Assembly (NCBI RefSeq): GCF_042186555.1 | Contig: NC_133334.1 | Coordinates: forward strand, 213,776,720-213,840,719 | Length of the DNA: 64,000 nucleotides | Reading direction: 5' to 3' | Source of the DNA: Aquarana catesbeiana | Taxonomy: Eukaryota > Chordata > Amphibia > Anura > Ranidae | Part shown: one piece after another, positions 11,960-23,406 of the stretch | Numbering within the stretch: position 1 is the first letter of the stretch | Layout: each line of letters begins with the position of its first letter | The notes under the pieces: generated by a model | Database searches by the model: none | What the model saw: only the letters and a program-made list of their open reading frames with translations | What the model was told of the DNA's origin: nothing | Program-made: the position numbers and the translations under genes

Positions 11960-12299
11960 GACATTTTTTAAATAAAAATATATTTTAAACTGAACAAATA
12001 TTTGCTTTGATTTACTGCTTGGCTTTCTTTTAGCTGACCATGACTGAAATTTGGGGAGTCCTGAAAATGGCGTCATTGTGTAAAATTAGAAAGCACTGAA
12101 ACTGCACTTGTAGTGCAAAGTGGATTTGCCTTTAGTAAATAACCTCCATTGACACTGAAAACACCAACTTTACTACAAAAAATGCTTTTGAGCATTGAAA
12201 GAAGAAGCCACACATTGTTGATTCTCAATCTTTTCAATCAAAGCACAATCATATGTGCATTTATAAAAGGTTTTTAGAACAAACCAACATGTTTGTTGT
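11960..12299. other. Harbinger spacer between its two genes
   Basis: AT-rich noncoding DNA between the transposase polyadenylation signal and the LTR-C insertion at 12300. No feature beyond the aataaa at 11971. Confidence 0.5.
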
Positions 12300-12991
12300 T
12301 GTCATATACCAGATAAGACCAGAACTGTGTGGACTGCAACAGAGTGAACCAGACATAAATAGGTGAAAGTAAGTTTATTAAGGTAAATGCATATACATGT
12401 GAACACACCACCAATACAGAGTGAACAAACCAAACAACCAAACAGTGATAATACACAACCAGTATATGTAGCAAAAGGGAGTCCCAGAATCGTAGTCAAG
12501 CCAGGCCAGGGACACAAACAGGAGATCAGTAGCTGGGAAGGGAAACAAACAGGACAAGAGAGGATGGATGGATCACAGGAGGGATGGGTCAGGTACAAGG
12601 CTCAGGGTCCAGGGTTCAGGTAACAGACAGAAAAAAGGATCAACAGGTTCCAGGAATCAGGCTTTAGGTTCAGGCTTCAGGATCAGAGTAACAGGGTGCA
12701 GGTCAGGGCTCAAGGACAATACCAGGGCAAGATAAGTGTGTACTTGCCGGGTATTTATACTGCAGCTGCTAATTAAGGTCAGGTGACACCTGTCTGCAGA
12801 GGGGAATACCTGCTCCATACTGCCAGGATTCCTCCGCCAGTGGATGCCAGTACTGCGGCCCAAAGGTGACAGAATACCAGCAGGAAAAAGCTCTTCTGAC
12901 AGCTCCAAACTGCCAGGAGACACCTGCTGGTGGACCTCAGTACTGCATGCCAAATGATCAATATTACCAGCGGAGGAGACCTTTCCTGACA
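12300..12991 (-). repeat. LTR-C 3' long terminal repeat
   Basis: On the minus strand it begins TGTCAGGAAAGG and ends TATATGACA, so TG...CA ends with an inverted TGTCA/TGACA. A polyadenylation signal AATAAA (minus, near 12375) lies about 75 bp from the end. A polypurine tract lies immediately inside the element. Length 692 bp. Confidence 0.8.
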
Positions 12992-13049
12992 GTACCCCCC
13001 CTCGAAGGAGCGACCTCCGGACACTCCAACTAGCCGTTGCTGGGGAAAG

Positions 13050-14224
13050 TCCATGGTGTCCAGCCGGGCAGCGGGCACCTCAAGCTGGGCAGCAAGCAGT
13101 GGCACATCAGGCTGGGTAGCAGGCAGGAACACAACAGGCTGGGCAGCAGGCAGGAACACACCAGGCTGGGCAGCAGGCAGGAACACACCAGGCTGGGCAG
13201 CAGACAGGAACACACCAGGCTGGGCAGCAGACAGGAACACACCAGGCTGGGCAGCGGACAGGAACACACCAGGCTGAGCAGCAGACAGGAACACACCAGG
13301 CTGAGCAGCGGACAGGAACACATCAGGCTGGGCAGTGGCCAGGAACACACCAAGCTGGGCAGCAGGCAGGAACACACCAGGCTGGGCAGTGGACAGAAAC
13401 ACACCAGGCTGGGCAGCGGACAGGAATACTTCAAGCTGGCAGCAGGCAGGGGCACTTCAAGCTGGGCAGCAGGCATGGGCACTTCAAGCTGGGCAGCAGG
13501 CACATCAGGCTGGGCAGCAGGCACGGGCACTTCAAGCTGGGCAGCAGGCACATCAAGTGGGGTAGCAGGCACATCAAGCAGGGCAGTGGGCACGGGCACT
13601 TCAAGCTGGACAGCGGGCACTTCAGGCTGGAAAGCAGGCTCATCAGGCTGGAAAGCGGGCTCATCAGGCTGGAAGGCGGGCTCATCAGGCTAGAAGGCAG
13701 GCACATCAGGCTGGAAGGCAGGCTCATCAGGCTGGAAAATGGGCACATCAGGCTGGAGAGCGGGCACATCAGGCTGGAGAGCGGGCACATCATGCTGGAG
13801 AGCAGGGACATCAAGCTGGAAAGTAGGCACTGGCACCTAAGGCTGGAACACTGGCACCTCCGGCTGGAACACTGGCACCTCCGGCTGGAACACTAGCCCC
13901 TCAGGCTAGAACACTGGCACCTCAGGCTGGAACACTGGCACCTCAGGCTGGAACACAGGCACCTCAGGCTGGAACACTGGCCCCTCAGGCTGGAAGGTGG
14001 GTACCAGGACATCAGGCTGGAAAGCGGACATCAGGACATCGAACTGGATAGCAGGCACTGGGACATCAGACTGGATAGCAAGCACTGGGACGTCAGATTG
14101 GGTAGCAAGCACTGGGACGTCAGACTGGGTAGCAAGCACTGGGACGTCAGACTGGGTAGCAAGCACTGGGACATCAGACTGGGTAGCAAGCACTGGGACG
14201 TCAGACTGGGTAGCAAGCACTGAA
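13050..14224 (-). repeat. 27-bp repeat encoding 9-residue units
   Basis: About 43 units of 27 bp. In the minus-strand sense they read as 9-residue repeats in blocks: VLATQSDVP near 14100-14220, FQPEVPV near 13900-13990, AAQLEVPVP near 13430-13620 and VFLSAAQPG near 13110-13430. Block changes and one frameshift near 13430 aside, the frame is kept, which suggests the tract was once coding. It joins a less repetitive end (about 12960-13050) next to the polypurine tract. Confidence 0.8.
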
Positions 14225-15720
14225 AACAAAAGGAGTTAGCCCATGGGACTTTAAATGAGTTGGTCATAGAGGTCATGATAAATAGTATAAAGATTTATTG
14301 AAGTTCCAAAAACATGATTTTAGATGAGCATAAAAACATCATAGGGCATGGTTAGACCATGGACATGTTGGTTACAGTAATAAAATACATAGTATACATA
14401 TACAACTTTTATACTTGACGCGTTTTGCGAGCTCTGCACGCTTCCTCAGGAGTTGGTGTATATGCAGGATATCTAAAAGATAATAGGTATCAATAAGATA
14501 TAACATTCAATGATGATTATGGTCAGAAAAGAAGCACGTGGCCTAGAAGAGGCACCCCATACCGACATTATGGTCAATAGGCCCATAGGACTGGTCTACA
14601 AAGGCAGCAGCGAAGAGTGCTCCAACCGAGAGCTGAAGGGGCGTAGCCCTCAGCAACCGAACGGGGGTCTTGCAGAAGGCAGATAAGGCGAAGAAAAAGA
14701 AAGGGAATGTTGTGTATCCTGGGATGCCCCAATGGCCACACATGTCATGATAACTGTAATAAAAATGATATATGTATCTGGGTCAAAGTAAAACTTAAAT
14801 AGTAGTTTAAGAGTATAAATATTGTGATATCACTCTTATATAGAGAAATCCATGACATAGTAGGCGTGGATGCAAACAGGAAAGAAAAGAAAATAATGAG
14901 AAGAGTGTAAAGAGTGCATGATGTGAAAAAGGAAAAGAAAAGGATTATGTTCCTTGGTGTGTCTCATTAGCCATGTACAGTATAATAACAATGTTGGCAG
15001 TAAAATATATATAGATCTGATGGTAAACACCATAATGGTGAGATAAAAATGTAAAAATATAGGTATCTTTATATGTCCATGTAGTATACTAAAATGAGAA
15101 GAGAGCACAGACAAACACGGGTGGATATGAACACAATACAAAGAGTAAGATAAGAGAAACCAAGATAAAGAAAGGAAAAAGAAAAATAGAGAGATGTTTC
15201 TTGCTAATTAGTAATGAGTATAACAATTCACACATAATATGTGCAAGTGAAGTTGAGTAAAATAGAATGACATAGTAGATGACTGTGGTGTGCTTACCCA
15301 TGTGTAGGACCTCTCAGATGTGAGGGAACAATCCACGTGAGGAGAGAAAGGAAAGTTCGCCATGTCACAGCCTCCAAACTTAAATCCACGAGCAGGAGCA
15401 TTGGGCTACGCCCCTAACGCCATACGAACGTGGCTACGGTGTATGCCCGCGTTGCACGTGGAGCCGCAGGGATGCGGAAGTCACACGATGGGTGTAGATA
15501 TATGGCGCCGATGTAAAGGTGGCCCCACCCATACAAAAATTGGAAGGGAGGGGACAGCAGGGGGGAGGATAGCCCCCATTTATACATCGCAGCTCCCGGA
15601 GAGGAGAAACAAAACCGCGGCCACCGATGGACACAGCACATAGGAGACAATACCATAAACCAACCAGGATAGCATAAAGGAATGATATAATACTCATATG
15701 TACATGGTGAGGGGTGCAGC
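14225..15720 (-). mobile_element. Penelope-like noncoding end fragment in LTR-C
   Basis: AT-rich noncoding DNA with a decayed hammerhead motif at about 14410-14449 (minus strand) and a GC-rich block (15380-15620), both common in Penelope-like pLTRs. It separates the gag-like ORF from the 9-residue repeat tract. Boundaries are estimates and I could not establish a TSD. Confidence 0.45.
14411..14455 (-). ncRNA. decayed hammerhead ribozyme motif
   Basis: Minus strand: a perfect CUGAGGA box (14443-14449), a stem II of GCGUGC/GCUCGC with an AGA loop and one U-U mismatch (14427-14441), then AAA in place of GAA, then the palindromic ACGCGU stem III (14418-14423). G12 is replaced by A and stem I is poor, so I expect this copy to be inactive. 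Confidence 0.5.
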
Positions 15721-15741
15721 AGACTGGAAAGGAGGATTGGG

Positions 15742-16419
15742 CTATGGTAGAGAAGAGGCAACAGTAGCTGGGGGAAGTTCCTGTGGGTTTGTAGGCAGCT
15801 GAGAAGAGGCAGATGGGTTGAATGCAGGATAGGTACAGGGAGCAGAGACCGGATATGAGTATTTGGTTGGCAGCAGCGTATACTGAGCTGCAACTGAGGT
15901 TGACATGGGTGATGGGGAAACATACATTTGGGTAGGCTGGTGTTTGGTGGCAGAGGTGGTTTGTTTGGCTGGAGCTGCTTGCACCATGTCAGACCATGCT
16001 AAAAGTATAGGTTGTACAAACTGTGCTTTTAAATCTCCCTGTCTAACAAAAGACTGAGCAGACACAATGCACTCAGCAATCACCTGTGGGGAACAGGCTG
16101 AGTAGTGCTCACAAAAATCGGCTGGATCATCATCAAAGAACCATACTAGGGATACAACCTGATTCATATCAAAAGGAGGAGTGAAATCATCACGGCCCTC
16201 TGGAATACAGGGCAGGGCCAGCTCAGTACATATCTTGATCAAAGGCTGCACCTCCCCAAACAATATATAACCCTGATCGACCAGGGAGTGAGCCAAATGT
16301 ATAGTTGCAAACAACTGGTCACTAGACCATCCTTTCAAAGCCTGGCGGCAATAATCACCACTTTCAGATGCCAGCAGAGAAAAATGAATAACCTCATCGG
16401 CATTCATGTTTGCAACCAA
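15742..16419 (-). CDS. unrecognised gag-position protein of LTR-C (225 aa)
   Basis: An open frame of 225 codons beginning about 60 bp downstream of the LTR remnant. The first Met gives MVANMNADEVIHFSL; MNADEV is an alternative start. The N-terminal 150 residues are acidic with a helical look and several Cys and His (GDYCRQALKGWS, FFDDDPADFCEHYSACSPQ). The C-terminal 75 are rich in Ser, Thr, Pro and Gln. No CCHC knuckle, protease or RT motif is visible. Position argues for a gag or capsid-like function, but I do not recognise the family. It is intact over its length, and its natural C-terminus may have been altered by the insertion that begins about 20 bp downstream. Confidence 0.6.
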   Translation of the reverse strand: MVANMNADEVIHFSLLASESGDYCRQALKGWSSDQLFATIHLAHSLVDQGYILFGEVQPLIKICTELALPCIPEGRDDFTPPFDMNQVVSLVWFFDDDPADFCEHYSACSPQVIAECIVSAQSFVRQGDLKAQFVQPILLAWSDMVQAAPAKQTTSATKHQPTQMYVSPSPMSTSVAAQYTLLPTKYSYPVSAPCTYPAFNPSASSQLPTNPQELPPATVASSLP

Positions 16420-16478
16420 ACTGAATCAAAATGGTTCCCCTGTGCAGCCACTTCCGGTCAGGGATGGCCCTGTTATTC

Positions 16479-16515
16479 TGTCATATACCAGATAAGACCA
16501 GAACTGTGTGGACTG
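16479..16515 (-). repeat. LTR-C 5' LTR remnant, 37 bp
   Basis: Identical to 12300-12336, the 3' end of the LTR. The other 655 bp of the 5' LTR are missing, so this copy has lost its promoter. Confidence 0.8.
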
Positions 16516-16613
16516 TCCCTTTTTCATACACAGGAAGACCTCAGCCAGGAGGAGGCTGTGGAATGTGGCACACAGGAGAGGCTGTGGAATGTGGCAGCCA
16601 GGAGTAGGCGGGG

Positions 16614-17024
16614 GTGAGTGGCAGCAAGGAGGAGGCCGGGGTAAGTGGCAGCCAGGAGGAGGCCGGGCCCAGTAGGAGCCTCACAGAATCCCAGGTTCCT
16701 CCCCTCCGCCTTCCAAACAAAAGACCCAGGAAGTGGAGGATTCAGCTGATTCAGGAGGCTTCTGCGTCCCTCAGAGCCACCCCCACTCGTGAAGAGGCCT
16801 TTGCCTGCATGGCTGCCACAAAACTGCAGGACATGCAGGAGGGCCAATGCCTCATGTGTGAGGACATCCTTTATAAAACATTAACTAAGGGGCTGAGGGG
16901 CGAAATCATACCCAATACCCACCTGTGTGAGTTGCATCATCCTCCTCTCCCTCCTCCTCCTGCCACAACTCCACCACCACAGACACAGCGTGGAAGGAAG
17001 AGTGGAAGGAAGACAAGAAAGTGA
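16614..17024 (+). CDS. Harbinger second ORF, C-terminal part
   Basis: Open frame ending with a very basic tail (TQRGRKSGRKTRK) after KRPRKWRIQLIQ and CMAATKLQDMQEGQCLMCED. PIF/Harbinger elements encode a Myb/SANT-like DNA-binding partner alongside the transposase. Position (same strand, downstream) and basic composition fit its C-terminus, but the Myb domain itself is not seen here and was probably in an upstream exon lost or displaced by LTR-C. A short tandem GGAGGCTGTGG-like repeat precedes it (16550-16660). Confidence 0.5.
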   Translation: MSGSKEEAGVSGSQEEAGPSRSLTESQVPPLRLPNKRPRKWRIQLIQEASASLRATPTREEAFACMAATKLQDMQEGQCLMCEDILYKTLTKGLRGEIIPNTHLCELHHPPLPPPPATTPPPQTQRGRKSGRKTRK

Positions 17025-18166
17025 TGGCCTGGGTTCAGTCTGGTCTGACAAAAGATGCAGGCTTTTGTATGACCACAGCCTGTGGACATATATGTCATCT
17101 GCTGCTGTTCATGATCTCTTGGATTTCTGGACCAGATCTTACTCCCTTATATATGGACTCCTCAGGCCACCAATTTTGCATGGAAATAATTGATGTGTGC
17201 CCTGGGGGCCAAAGGCTTCGCCAATTTCTGTTGTTTCTCCAGCGTTGCCTCCCTCTTTCTTTGGTTAGGACCCTTTAATACATTTTTGGTTTGTTTTATT
17301 ATACTTGCCTATGTGTGTTTTCCTTCAAAAAGGACAGTTTGTTTGTGAGGAGGCAGGTACATTTCAAAATGCAATGTGAATTTAATAAGAGACACCAACA
17401 CCAAGCAACCTCCTTGAGATTAAATAATACAAGATAATAATGGTAATATTAAAATAAATTTCGCGCAATATTAAACCAAAATATAATGTGTAAGTGAATA
17501 TGTAAAGTGCATATTATAATGCAAGTGTGGGACACTGGTGACTTATTGCTATTATTGCTAGGATCAATGATCTCTATTTTGCAAAATAGCGAAGGACATT
17601 TTCTTATAAGATAATAATGGTGTTGTGGTAACTTGACACACAGAACACACCCAAAACTATTCTGGAGTAAAAAAAAAATATATACAAAAAATAACAGGAG
17701 ATCAGGAGAGAACAGGAATTATTTTTGGAAGATGTAACAAATAAAAATATTATATTCATGAAATCACGATAAATAATAAAGAAAGAAGTTTGTGAGAAGT
17801 CTGTGTGAATATGAGCAGCAAAACAACTTCATTCTTCTAGCATTATAAAGAAGAAGAGAGTGCGCCGCATTAAACAATTTAAAACATTGCAGCGTGACGA
17901 AAGTGCTATATCCATTACGAACGCTAATTTTACCAGACCGAGCAGTTCCGTCTTGGAATTTATTCTGAGCATGCGTGGCACTTTGTGCGTCGGAATTGAC
18001 ACAAACAGATTTTGTTGTCGGAAAATTTTATAGCCTGCTTTCAAACTTTGTGTGTCGGAAATTCCGATGGAAAAAGTCAGATGGAGCCCACAGACGGTCG
18101 GAATTTCCGACAACAAGCTCCGATCGCACATTTTCCGTCGGAAAATGCGACCGTGTGTACAGGGCA
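17025..18166 (+). other. Harbinger 3' noncoding region and right end
   Basis: AT-rich and without a gene. From about 17960 it becomes the Harbinger-type subterminal region with repeated tcggaaatt motifs, ending ccgtgtgtacagggca. The same kind of end closes the MITE at 59397. Confidence 0.6.
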
Positions 18167-18192
18167 TTACAGTAAAGAACCCTCTTAGTAGT

Positions 18193-19448
18193 TTAAGGTA
18201 AAAACCTCTTTTCTTCTAATATTAATGAGTGGCCACGAATCTTGTTAAACTCCCTTCTGCAAAAAAGTTTTATCCCTTTTGTGGGGTCACCAGTATGGTA
18301 TTTGTATATTGAAATCATATCCCCTCTCAAGCATCTCTTCTCCAGAGAGAATAAGTTCGATGCTAGCAACATTTCCTCATAACTAATATCCTCCAGACCA
18401 GGGGTCTCAAACTGGTGGCCCTCCAGCTGTTGCAAAACTACAAGTCCCATCGTGCCTCTGCCTGTGGGAGTCATGCTTGTAACTGTCAGCCTTGCAATGC
18501 CTCATGGGACTTGTAGTTTTGGAACAGCTGGAGGGCCACCAGTTTGAGACCCCTGCTCCAGACCCTTTATTAGCTTTGTTGCCCTTCTTTGTACTCGCTC
18601 CATTTCCAGTACATCCTTACTGAGGACTGGTGCCCAGAACTGGTCAGCATACTAGGTGCGGCTGGACCAGATTCTTGTAGAGCGGGAGAATTATCGTTTT
18701 ATCTCTGGAATGAAACCCCTTTTTAATGCATGCCAATATTCTGTTTGCTTTGTTAGCAGCAGCTTGGCATTGCATGCCATTGCTGAGCCTATCATCTACT
18801 AGGACCCCCAGGTCCTTTTCCATCCTAGATTCCCCCAGAGGTTCTTCCCCCAGTTTATAGATTGCATTCATATTTTTACCACCCAAATGCATTATTTTAC
18901 ATTTTTCTACATTGGACCTCATTTGCCATGTAGTTGGCCACCCCATTAATTTGTTCAGATCTTTTTGCAAGGTTTCCACATCCTGCGGAGAAGTTATTGC
19001 CCTGCTTAGCTTAGTATCATCCGCAAATCCAGAGATTGAACTGTTTACCCCATCCACCAGGTCTTTTATGAACAAATTAAACAGGATTGGTCCCAGCACA
19101 GAACCCTGGGGGATCCCACCCCTGACATTCCGAGTACTCTCCATTTATCACCACCCTCTGAACTCGCCCTTGTAGCCAGTTTTCAATCCATGTACTCACC
19201 CTAATGTCCATGCCAATGGGCCTTATTTTGTACAGTAAACGTTTATGGGGAACTGTGTCAAATGCTTTTGCAAAATCCAGATACACCACATCTTCGGGCC
19301 TTCCTTTATCTAGATGGCAACTCACCTCCTCATAGAAAGTTAATAGATTGATTTGGCAAGAACAATTCTTCATGAATCCATGCTGATTACTGCTGATACC
19401 CTTCTCATTACTAAAATCTTGTATATAGTTCCTTATTATCCCCTCCAA
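18193..19448 (-). pseudogene. CR1 LINE ORF2: reverse transcriptase and C-terminus
   Basis: Minus-strand CR1 RT. VVYLDFAKAFDTVPH (RT motif A, about 19265-19310), RGGIPQGSVLGP (about 19090), ISGFADDTKLS (the FADD box, about 19010), then MEKDLGVLVDD, KKGFHSRD and the C-terminal NLFSLEKRCLRGDM with REFNKIRGHS. It is interrupted by a 157-bp MITE at 18399-18555 and ends at the Harbinger boundary at 18167. Its last codons lie at 1758-1960. There is a frameshift near 19085 and others between 19448 and 19922. Confidence 0.9.
18399..18555. mobile_element. hAT MITE, 157 bp
   Basis: Starts CAGGGGTCTCAAACTGGTGG and ends with the inverse; inverted ends exceed 30 bp. Perfect 8-bp TSD ctccagac at 18391-18398 and 18556-18563. 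It interrupts the CR1 C-terminal coding region. No coding capacity. Confidence 0.95.
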
Positions 19449-19921
19449 GAGTTTACTATTGATGTTAGGCTAACTGGTCTGTAATTCCCAGGGATGTATT
19501 TTGGGCCCTTTTTAAATATTGGTGCTACATTGGCTTTTCTCCAATCAACTGGTTACCATTCCAGTCAGTAGACTGTCAGTAAAAATTAGGAACAATGGTC
19601 TGGCAATTACTTGACTGAGTTCCCTAAGTACCCTCGGGTGCAAACCATCTGGTCCCGGAGATTTATTAATAATAAGTTTCCCAGTCTAATTTTAATTCTG
19701 TCCTCTGTTAACCATGGAGATGCTTCCTGTGATGTGTCATGAGGATAAACACTGCAGTTTTGGTTACTGAAGCCCCCGATTCCCTCGTGAAGACTGAGGA
19801 GAAGAATAAATTCAATACCTTTGCCATCTCCCCATCCTTTGTAACCAGATGTCCTTCCTCATTCTTTATGGGGATAATATGGTCTGTCCTCCCTTTTTTA
19901 CTGTTTACATACTTAAAGAAT
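19449..19921 (-). pseudogene. CR1 ORF2: linker and RT N-terminus, multiply broken
   Basis: Conceptual minus-strand reading retains CR1-like pieces (for example DGLHPRVLREL and LEGIIRNYI) but has several stops and indels, so no open frame spans it. It connects the endonuclease frame to the RT frame. Confidence 0.7.
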
Positions 19922-21091
19922 TTATTGGGATTTTTTTTGCTCTTCTCTTCTCATGTGTCTTTCATGTTCTATCTTAGCCATCCTTATTGCACCCTTACAT
20001 TTCTTGTTGCATTCTTTATAAAGTCTGAATGCTGATGATGATTCCTCAACCCTGTATTTTTTGAAGGCCTTCTCCTTTGCTTTTATATGCATTTTTACAT
20101 TGGAGTTAAGCCATCCAGGACTTTTGTCTGCTCTTTTAAAGTTATTACCCAAAGGGATGCATTGCCTAATGCCCTTATTTAATATGCTCTTAAAGCAAAC
20201 CCATCTCTCCTCTGTGTTCTTTGTTCCTAAGATTTTATCCCAATTTATGCCTTCTAGCAAGGTTTGTAGTTTAGGGAAGTTGGCTCTTTTGAAATTCAGT
20301 GTCTTTGTATTCCCCTTATGTTTCCTATTTTTGTGATTTATACTGAAGCCAATTGACCTGTGATCGCTGTTACCTAAATTGCCCCGTATTTCCACATCCG
20401 TGATCAGGTCTGTATTGTTGGTAATCAGTAGATCCAGTAACGCTTTATTTCTAGTTGGTGCGTCTACCATCTGACCCATAAAATTGTCCTGCAAGACATT
20501 TAGAAACTGGCGAGCCTTAGATGAATGCATGGTTCCCTCCGCCCAGTCTATGTCTGGATAATTAAAAACCCCCATTATGATAACACTTCCCATCCTTGCT
20601 GCTAATCCAACTTGTGATAGGAGATCTGTCTCCCCTTCCTCCCTTTGGAGCTCTACCCATAAGGATTCCACCTCCTCCCTAGCTCCCTTAGTGATGTCAT
20701 CTCTCACATTCACTTGTACATTATTCTTGATATATAGGCATACCCCTCCCCCTTTTTTACCCTCTCTATCCTTGCAATAAAGGGTATACCTTTGAATGTT
20801 TGCCAGCCAATCATGAGAGCTGTTGAACCAGGTCTCTGAAATTCCCACAAAATCCAAATCGTCCTCGTACAACAGTATCTCTAGTTCACCCATCTTGTCC
20901 GCCAGGCTCCTGGCATTGGTGAACATGCCACGTCGTTTAGACCGGTCACATATTATCCTCTTATTGGGTGTTCTGAGATTGCGACTAGGACTTGCTACTA
21001 TACTTACCTTGGGTTTATGTGCTTTGGTCAACCTACCACTAATGCCTCCAATACTCCCCTCTGGAATATGTTCCGCGCTGACTATCTCTAC
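19922..21091 (-). pseudogene. CR1 LINE ORF2: APE-type endonuclease domain
   Basis: An open frame of about 390 codons on the minus strand. APE-family landmarks in order: TNARSLADKMGELEILL, DFVGISETWFNSS (catalytic Glu), GGGVCLYIKNNVQV, SVIIMGVFNYPDIDW and LGNSDHRSIGFSI (SDH box). The GDFN box reads GVFN: a catalytic Asp is replaced by Val. The rest, into KECNKKCKGAIRMAK, is well kept. The 5' end is cut by hAT-B at 21099, and ORF1 resumes at 24703. Confidence 0.9.
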
Positions 21092-21171
21092 CTCTGGACT
21101 AGGGATGAGCCGAACACCCCCCGGTTCAGTTCGCATCCAGAACATGCGAACAGGCAAAAAATTTGTTCGAA

Positions 21172-23406
21172 CACCATTAAAGTCTATGGGACACGAACAT
21201 GAATAATCAAAAGTGCTAATTTTAAAGGCTTATATGCAAGTTATTGTCATAAAAAGTGTTTGGGGACCTGGGTCCTGCCCCAGGGGACATGTATCAATGC
21301 AAAAAGAAGTTTTAAAAATGAACGTTTTTTTTCGGGAGCAGTGATTTTAATAATGCTTAAAGTGAAACAATAAAAGTGTAATATTCCTTTAAATTTCGTA
21401 CCTGGGGGGTGTCTATAGTATGCCTGTAAAGTGGCGCATTTTGCCCGTGTTTAGAACAGTCTGACAGCAAAATGACATTTCTAAAGGAAAAAAGGTCATG
21501 TAAAACTATTATCGCTAGCACCGGCTATAATGAATTGTCGGTCCGGCAATACATATAAAAGTTCATTGATAAAAACGGCATGGAATTTCCCCACAGGGGA
21601 ACCCCCGAACCAAAATTAAAAAAAAAAATGCGTGGGAGTCCCCCTAAATTCCATACCAGGCCCTTCAGGTCTGGTATGGATTTTAAGGGGAACCCCGCGC
21701 CAAAATGTAAAAAAAAATGGCGTGGGGTCCCCCCAAAAATCCATACCAGACCCTTATCCGAGCACGCAACCTGGCAGGCCGCAGGAGAAAAGAGGGGGAC
21801 GAGAGAGTGGCTCCCCCCCTCCTGAACCGTACCAGGCCACATGCCCTCAACATTAGGAGGGTGCTTTGGGGTAGCCCCCCAAAGCACCTTGTCCCCATGT
21901 TGATGGGGAGAAGGGCCTCATCCCCACAACCCTTGCCCGGTGGTTGTGGGGGTCTGCGGGCGGGGGGGCTTATCAGAATCTGGAAGCCCCCTTTAACAAG
22001 GGGAGCCCCAGATCCCGACCCCCCTGTGTGAATTGGTAATGGGGTACAAATGTACCCCTACCATTTCATAAAAAAAGTGTCAAAAAGGTTAAAAAACACA
22101 AGAGACGGTTTTTGACAATTTCTTCTTCTTTCCGCTTCATCCATCTTCTTTCTTCTGGTCTTCCTTCTGTGTTCTTCTTCTTCCTCCATCTTCTTCTTCT
22201 CCATCTTCTTCTTCATCTGCTCTTCTCGTCCTGCATCTTCCTCCGGCTTCTTCTCCGCTCCGTCTGCACGATCCGCCTCAGTCTTCCGCCGTGTGACGCT
22301 TCGGTTCTTCTGACACTTCCTATTATAACAGAGAGCGGAGCCACCCGGTGACCCCGCCCTCCTCTGATGCAGGGGGACTTCACGGGGACTTCCCTATGGC
22401 TTGCCCCGTGTTGTCAGAGGGGGCGGAGTCACCCGTTTACGTAACCTGGTGAATGAAGAAGAAATTAATAAAGGACTTGTCAAAAACCGCCTCTTGTGTT
22501 TTTTAACCTTTTTGACAATTTTTTGTGAAATGGTAGAGGTACCATTACCAATTCTCACGGGGGACTGGGATCTGGGGGACCCCTTGTTAAAGGGGGCTTC
22601 CAGATTCAAATAAGCCACCCGCCCGCAGACCCCCACAACCACCGGGCAAGGTGCTTTGGGGGGCTACCCCAAAGCACAAAGCACCCTCCCAATGTTGAGG
22701 GCATGTGGCCTGGTACGGTTCAGGAGGGGGGGCGCTCTCTTGCCCCCCCTCTTTTCCTGCAGCCTGCCAGGTTGCGTGCTCAGATAAGGGTCTGGTATGG
22801 ATTTTTGGGGGGACCCCACGCCATTTTTAAAAAAAAATTTGGCATGGGGTTCCCCTTAAAATCCATACCAGACCCTTGGTCTGGTATGGATTTTGAGGGG
22901 GACCCCCACACCAATTTTTAAAAAATTTTGGCGCGGGGTTCCCCTTAATATCCATACCAGACCTGAAGGGCCTGGTATGGAGTTTAGGGGGATCCCTACG
23001 CATTTTTTTTAAATTTTGGTTCGGGGTTCCCCTGTGGGGAAATTCCATGCCGTTTTTATCAATGAACATTTATGTGTATTGCCGGACCGACAATTCATTA
23101 TAGCCGGCGCTAGCGATAGTAGTTTTACATTACTTTTTTCCTTTAGAAATGTCATTTTGCTGTCAGACTGTTCTAAACACAGGAAACATGCGCCCCTTTA
23201 CAGGCATACTATAGACACCCCCAGGTACGAAATTTAAAGAAATATTACACTTTTATTGTTTCATTTTAAGCATTATTAAAATCACTGCTCCCGAAAAAAC
23301 ACCCTTTTTGAAACTTTTCTTTGCATTAATACATGTCCCCTTGGGCAGGACCATGGTCCCCAAACACTTTTTATAGCACTACTATGCATATAAGCCTTTA
23401 GTATTA
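21172..23406. repeat. kilobase-scale inverted repeat of hAT-B
   Basis: Left arm about 21172-22118 and right arm about 22472-23406, continued after the L1 at 24541-24570. Matching landmarks include gacggtttttgacaa (22104) against ttgtcaaaaaccgcc (22472), the 'ccataccaggcccttcagg' region (21651) against cctgaagggcctggtatgg (22962), and the gtatgcctgtaaag region (21417) against ctttacaggcatac (23196). The loop (22119-22471) contains a long (ttc)-rich tract. Transcribed through, it would form a duplex approaching 1 kb. Confidence 0.9.

Larger units (their letters stand above)
12300..16515 (-). mobile_element. LTR-C: LTR retrotransposon with gag-like ORF and 9-residue repeat tract
   Basis: Minus-strand LTR element inside the Harbinger. 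The 3' LTR (12300-12991) is complete. The 5' LTR survives only as 37 bp at 16479-16515, identical to 12300-12336. In between, from 5' to 3', are a 225-codon ORF in the gag position (16419-15742), an inserted Penelope-like fragment (about 14225-15720), a 27-bp coding-type repeat tract (13050-14224) and a purine-rich tract (GGAGG..., then GAGGGGGGGTAC) touching the LTR start. No pol domain is visible anywhere. It looks like a non-autonomous LTR element or one that lost pol. Confidence 0.7.
1961..18166 (+). mobile_element. PIF/Harbinger DNA transposon with nested insertions
   Basis: A two-gene Harbinger element inserted in the CR1. On the plus strand it has a HARBI1-like DDE transposase in two exons (2500-2709 plus 10104-10246, and 11199-11959) and a second ORF at 16614-17024. 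The right end (17960-18166) has Harbinger-like terminal sequence ending ccgtgtgtacagggca, followed by ttacag, consistent with the family's 3-bp TTA target. The left end is degraded and its TSD is not visible. Two large elements sit inside it: hAT-A (2710-10103) and LTR-C (12300-16515). Removing them leaves roughly 4.6 kb. The transposase has at least three frameshifts, so this copy is inactive. Confidence 0.75.

Noticed and set aside
19739..20336. Plus-strand ORFs across the CR1
   Set aside because: Antisense shadows of the CR1 endonuclease frame.
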